Shown here in pieces: positions 62,601-64,000 of a stretch of 64,000 nucleotides of DNA. The DNA comes from Dimorphilus gyrociliatus (taxonomy: Eukaryota; Annelida; Polychaeta; Dinophilidae): contig CAJFCJ010000027.1 of the NCBI GenBank assembly GCA_904063045.1, forward strand, positions 598,882 to 662,881, read 5' to 3'. The translations under genes were made by a program, and so were the position numbers. The notes beneath the pieces are model-generated. The model searched no databases and was not told the DNA's origin. It was given only the letters and a program-made list of their open reading frames with translations. The first letter of the stretch is position 1. Each line of letters begins with the position of its first letter.

Positions 62601-64000
62601 CTCTTGCATAGGAAATGCTAGATGTTTGACTTTGGGTAGAAGAATCAGATGCCAATGTAAGAAGGGATTCAGATACAACGCCAAATCTGGCTGCGTTAAA
62701 TACGGAAAGAACCCATGCTTGAAGAGACCATGCAAAAAATCCAGATGCATCAGAAGAGGTATCACTGGATACAAATGTTTATGTAGACCAGGATTCATTT
62801 ATCGCGGAGCTAAAGGCTGTGTGAAATATAATCCATGTGCCAAGAACCCATGTAAGAAAACTAAATGTGTGAGAAGAGGAAGATTCGGTTACAGATGTCT
62901 CTGTAAGAGAGGATTCAGATACAACAGAAAAAGGGATGCGTTAAATACACAAGACCAAACCCATGTTTGAAGAAACCATGCAAGGGTGCAAGATGCATGA
63001 GAAGAGGCATTTTCGGATACAGATGTGTATGCAAGAAGGGATTCAGATACAACAGAAGAAAGGGATGTATCAAGATGACCAAACCAGTCAACTTGTGCAA
63101 GAAGAACTCTTGCATAGGAAATGCTAGATGTTTGACTTTGGGAGAAGAATCAGATGCCAATGTAAGAAGGGATTCAGATACAACGCCAAATCTGGCTGCG
63201 TTAAATACGGAAAGAACCCATGCTTGAAGAAACCATGCAAAGGAACAAGATGCATGAGAAGAGGACTCTTCGGTTACAGATGCGTCTGTAAGAGAGGATT
63301 CAGATACAACTCAAGAAAGGGATGTGTTAAATACAACCCATGCTTGAGAAGACCATGCAAGGGAGCTAAATGCTCACACGTGGAAAATTCGGTTACAAAT
63401 GTACTTGCAAGAAGGGATTATTCTAAATATGCCGACTTGGATGTATCAAGGGCAACCCATGTTTGAGAAGACCATGCAAAGGAAGCAAATGTGTAAGAAA
63501 AGGATTGTTTGGATACAGATGTCTTTGTAAAAAGGGATTCGTCTACAACAGAGAAGAGGTTGTATCAAATTGAACAGACGCAATCCATGTTTGAAGAGAC
63601 CATGCAAGGGAGCTAGATGTGTGAGAGAGAGGACTCTTCGGATACAGATGCTTGTGCAAGAGAGGATTCAGATACAACAGCAGAAAGGGATGTGTTAAAT
63701 AACAAACCAAACCATGTGCAAAAAGACCATGTAAGAGCGCTAGATGTGTGAGACGTGGTCCTTTCGGATTCACCTGTTTGTGTAAGAAGGGATTCTACTA
63801 TCAACCAAGAAGAGGATGCTTGAAATACGGCAAGGTCAATCCATGTGCCAAGAAGCCATGTTTGAAATCTAGATGTCAAAGAAGAGGCCGTTCTGGATAC
63901 AGATGCGTCTGCAAAAAGGGATTCTTCTACAACCGCAAGAGAGGAGTATGAAATTCAACCCCTGCCGTAGAAGACCATGCGGAAAAGTTGCCAGATGTGT
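56673..64000 (+). CDS. Giant secreted matrix/adhesive-type protein: Tyr/Lys repeats, vWA, beta/gamma-crystallin, EGF array (3' incomplete)
   Basis: Exons 56673-56983, 57078-57617, 57694-57915, 57999-58983, 59051-59294, 59394-60521, 60589-61496 and 61570 to beyond the window; over 2,200 aa. Order: signal peptide (MLPIPRLCLILLLAATAGAL); about ten ~40-residue Tyr/Lys/Gly repeats to residue ~500; EGF (DIDECKTKPC); vWA 1 (about 565-735, DSSGSV, TDGRS: MIDAS complete); Cys-rich link; EGF; a diverged beta/gamma-crystallin domain (RIILFDDGDCKGKQ); EGF; vWA 2 (about 966-1140, DASGSV, TDGRS); EGF; an acidic linker (DDDDDADDDDKEEDPKE); two more beta/gamma-crystallin domains with EGF between; then about 20 short basic EGF-like modules. 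Probably secreted and cross-linked through disulfides and tyrosines; cuticle, tube, mucus or glue are possible roles. Frame is intact to about 61370, then broken at roughly a dozen sites. GC content is higher than in neighbours. Not a family I can name. Confidence 0.75.
56830..58440 (+). repeat. About ten tandem ~40-residue Tyr/Lys/Gly-rich protein repeats
   Basis: Unit pattern: hydrophobic-x-I-GG-K-x-Y-x-L-x(4)-G-x-YY-x(4)-GK-x(2)-Y-x(8-12). Clear units include IRIGGKKYELRKSKSGRYYY, IMIGGVRYRLYKNGLKYYIL, LYYGGMKFQLRLEGSRYYFI, LRIGGKSFSLTRSGSHWIF and LRINGKSFSLRPSGSNYYFQ. Units span four exons and introns do not mark unit borders consistently. Alternating hydrophobic residues suggest paired beta-hairpins. 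Confidence 0.75.
62431..62725 (+). repeat. Higher-order duplicate, copy 1
   Basis: Nearly identical in DNA to 62937-63230, offset 505-506 bp (about 169 codons, four EGF-like modules). Covers a module pair including the variant module VNLCKKNSCIGNARCLTLG. Indicates recent unequal exchange or duplication of a four-module block. Confidence 0.8.
62937..63230 (+). repeat. Higher-order duplicate, copy 2
   Basis: Second copy of the block at 62431-62725. It differs at a handful of bases and lacks single bases near 62930 and 63140, each of which shifts the frame relative to copy 1. Confidence 0.8.

Larger units (their letters stand above)
61570..64000 (+). repeat. Tandem array of about 20 basic EGF-like modules
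   Basis: Module of about 40-43 residues: N-P-C-L-K-x-P-C-K-G-A-R-C-x-R-R-G-x-x-G-Y-R-C-x-C-K-x-G-F-x-Y-x(4)-G-C-x-K-Y. Six cysteines each with EGF-like spacing but exceptionally rich in Lys/Arg. The array continues past the window end. Several variant modules (LCKKNSC...RRIRCQC) recur at fixed intervals. Confidence 0.85.

Noticed and set aside
62332-63879. Several long open frames on the minus strand under the EGF array
   Set aside because: They are antisense shadows of the Lys/Arg/Cys-rich modules; their products are Leu/His/Ser-rich repeats with no start or domain.
61570-64000. CRISPR-like periodicity of ~125 bp
   Set aside because: The period is that of a 40-43-codon EGF-like protein module in a spliced animal gene; repeats are coding and diverged, with no short identical repeats and unique spacers.
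1-64000. tRNA, rRNA or snRNA genes
   Set aside because: I scanned for B-box-like GGTTCRANYCC and cloverleaf-scale complementarity by eye and found no convincing candidate; a covariance-model scan would be needed to exclude them.

Overview
The window is animal nuclear DNA. It is strongly AT-rich, genes are split by GT-AG introns (many only 50-100 bp), and the gene set is metazoan: a formin, the PP2A B55 subunit, a tetraspanin, claudin-like proteins, a plakin, a BK-type potassium channel, an SLC16-like carrier and EGF/TSP1/kringle mosaic extracellular proteins. Gene spacing of about one per 4-5 kb with tiny introns suggests a small-genome invertebrate, possibly a lophotrochozoan such as an annelid; the lineage is inference. 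All exon models were built by hand from splice sites, reading phase and known family sequences.

Layout. 1-3004 (+): 3' end of a formin (FMN/cappuccino type). 5515-10967 (+): PP2A B55. 11689-12114 (-): an unrecognised ORF. 14342-16032 (-): tetraspanin. 18143-19790: a complete Tc1/mariner transposon with long IR/DR-type inverted repeats and an uninterrupted transposase. 22975-24310 (+): a decayed coding region of unknown origin. 25129-25653 (+): small rhodanese. 25955-27045 (+): SDR enzyme. 28735-29346 and 29813-30338 (-): two claudin-like four-TM proteins in tandem. 31068-36767 (+): a compact plakin. 37368-38370 (-): a CUB-like/LDLa membrane protein. 39233-44126 (+): Slo1/BK channel. 44498-49504 (-), convergent with the channel: a large mosaic protein (FN2, kringle, F5/8C, EGF, PAN, TSP1, Ly6-like tail, probable GPI anchor). 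51227-55123 (+): MCT-like carrier. 56673 to the window end (+): a very large secreted protein with Tyr/Lys-rich N-terminal repeats, two vWA domains, beta/gamma-crystallin domains and about 20 basic EGF-like modules.

The most unusual items are: (i) the last gene, whose ~40-residue Tyr/Lys/Gly repeat I do not recognise and whose module set suggests an extracellular matrix, cuticle or adhesive role; (ii) about a dozen single-base frame breaks confined to its 3' repeat array, which look more like assembly errors than decay; (iii) at least 13 copies of TATACTGTATA/TATACAGTATA, the form expected of Tc1/mariner excision footprints, in a window that also holds an intact element starting with CAG; (iv) a BK channel with Trp at the main S4 voltage-sensing Arg and no aspartate run in the calcium bowl; (v) an SDR with Asn at the catalytic Ser. 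Several genes act at the cell surface or in the matrix (tetraspanin, claudin-like pair, LDLa protein, GPI mosaic, vWA/EGF protein) and two in the cytoskeleton (formin, plakin). There is no operon-like logic linking them.
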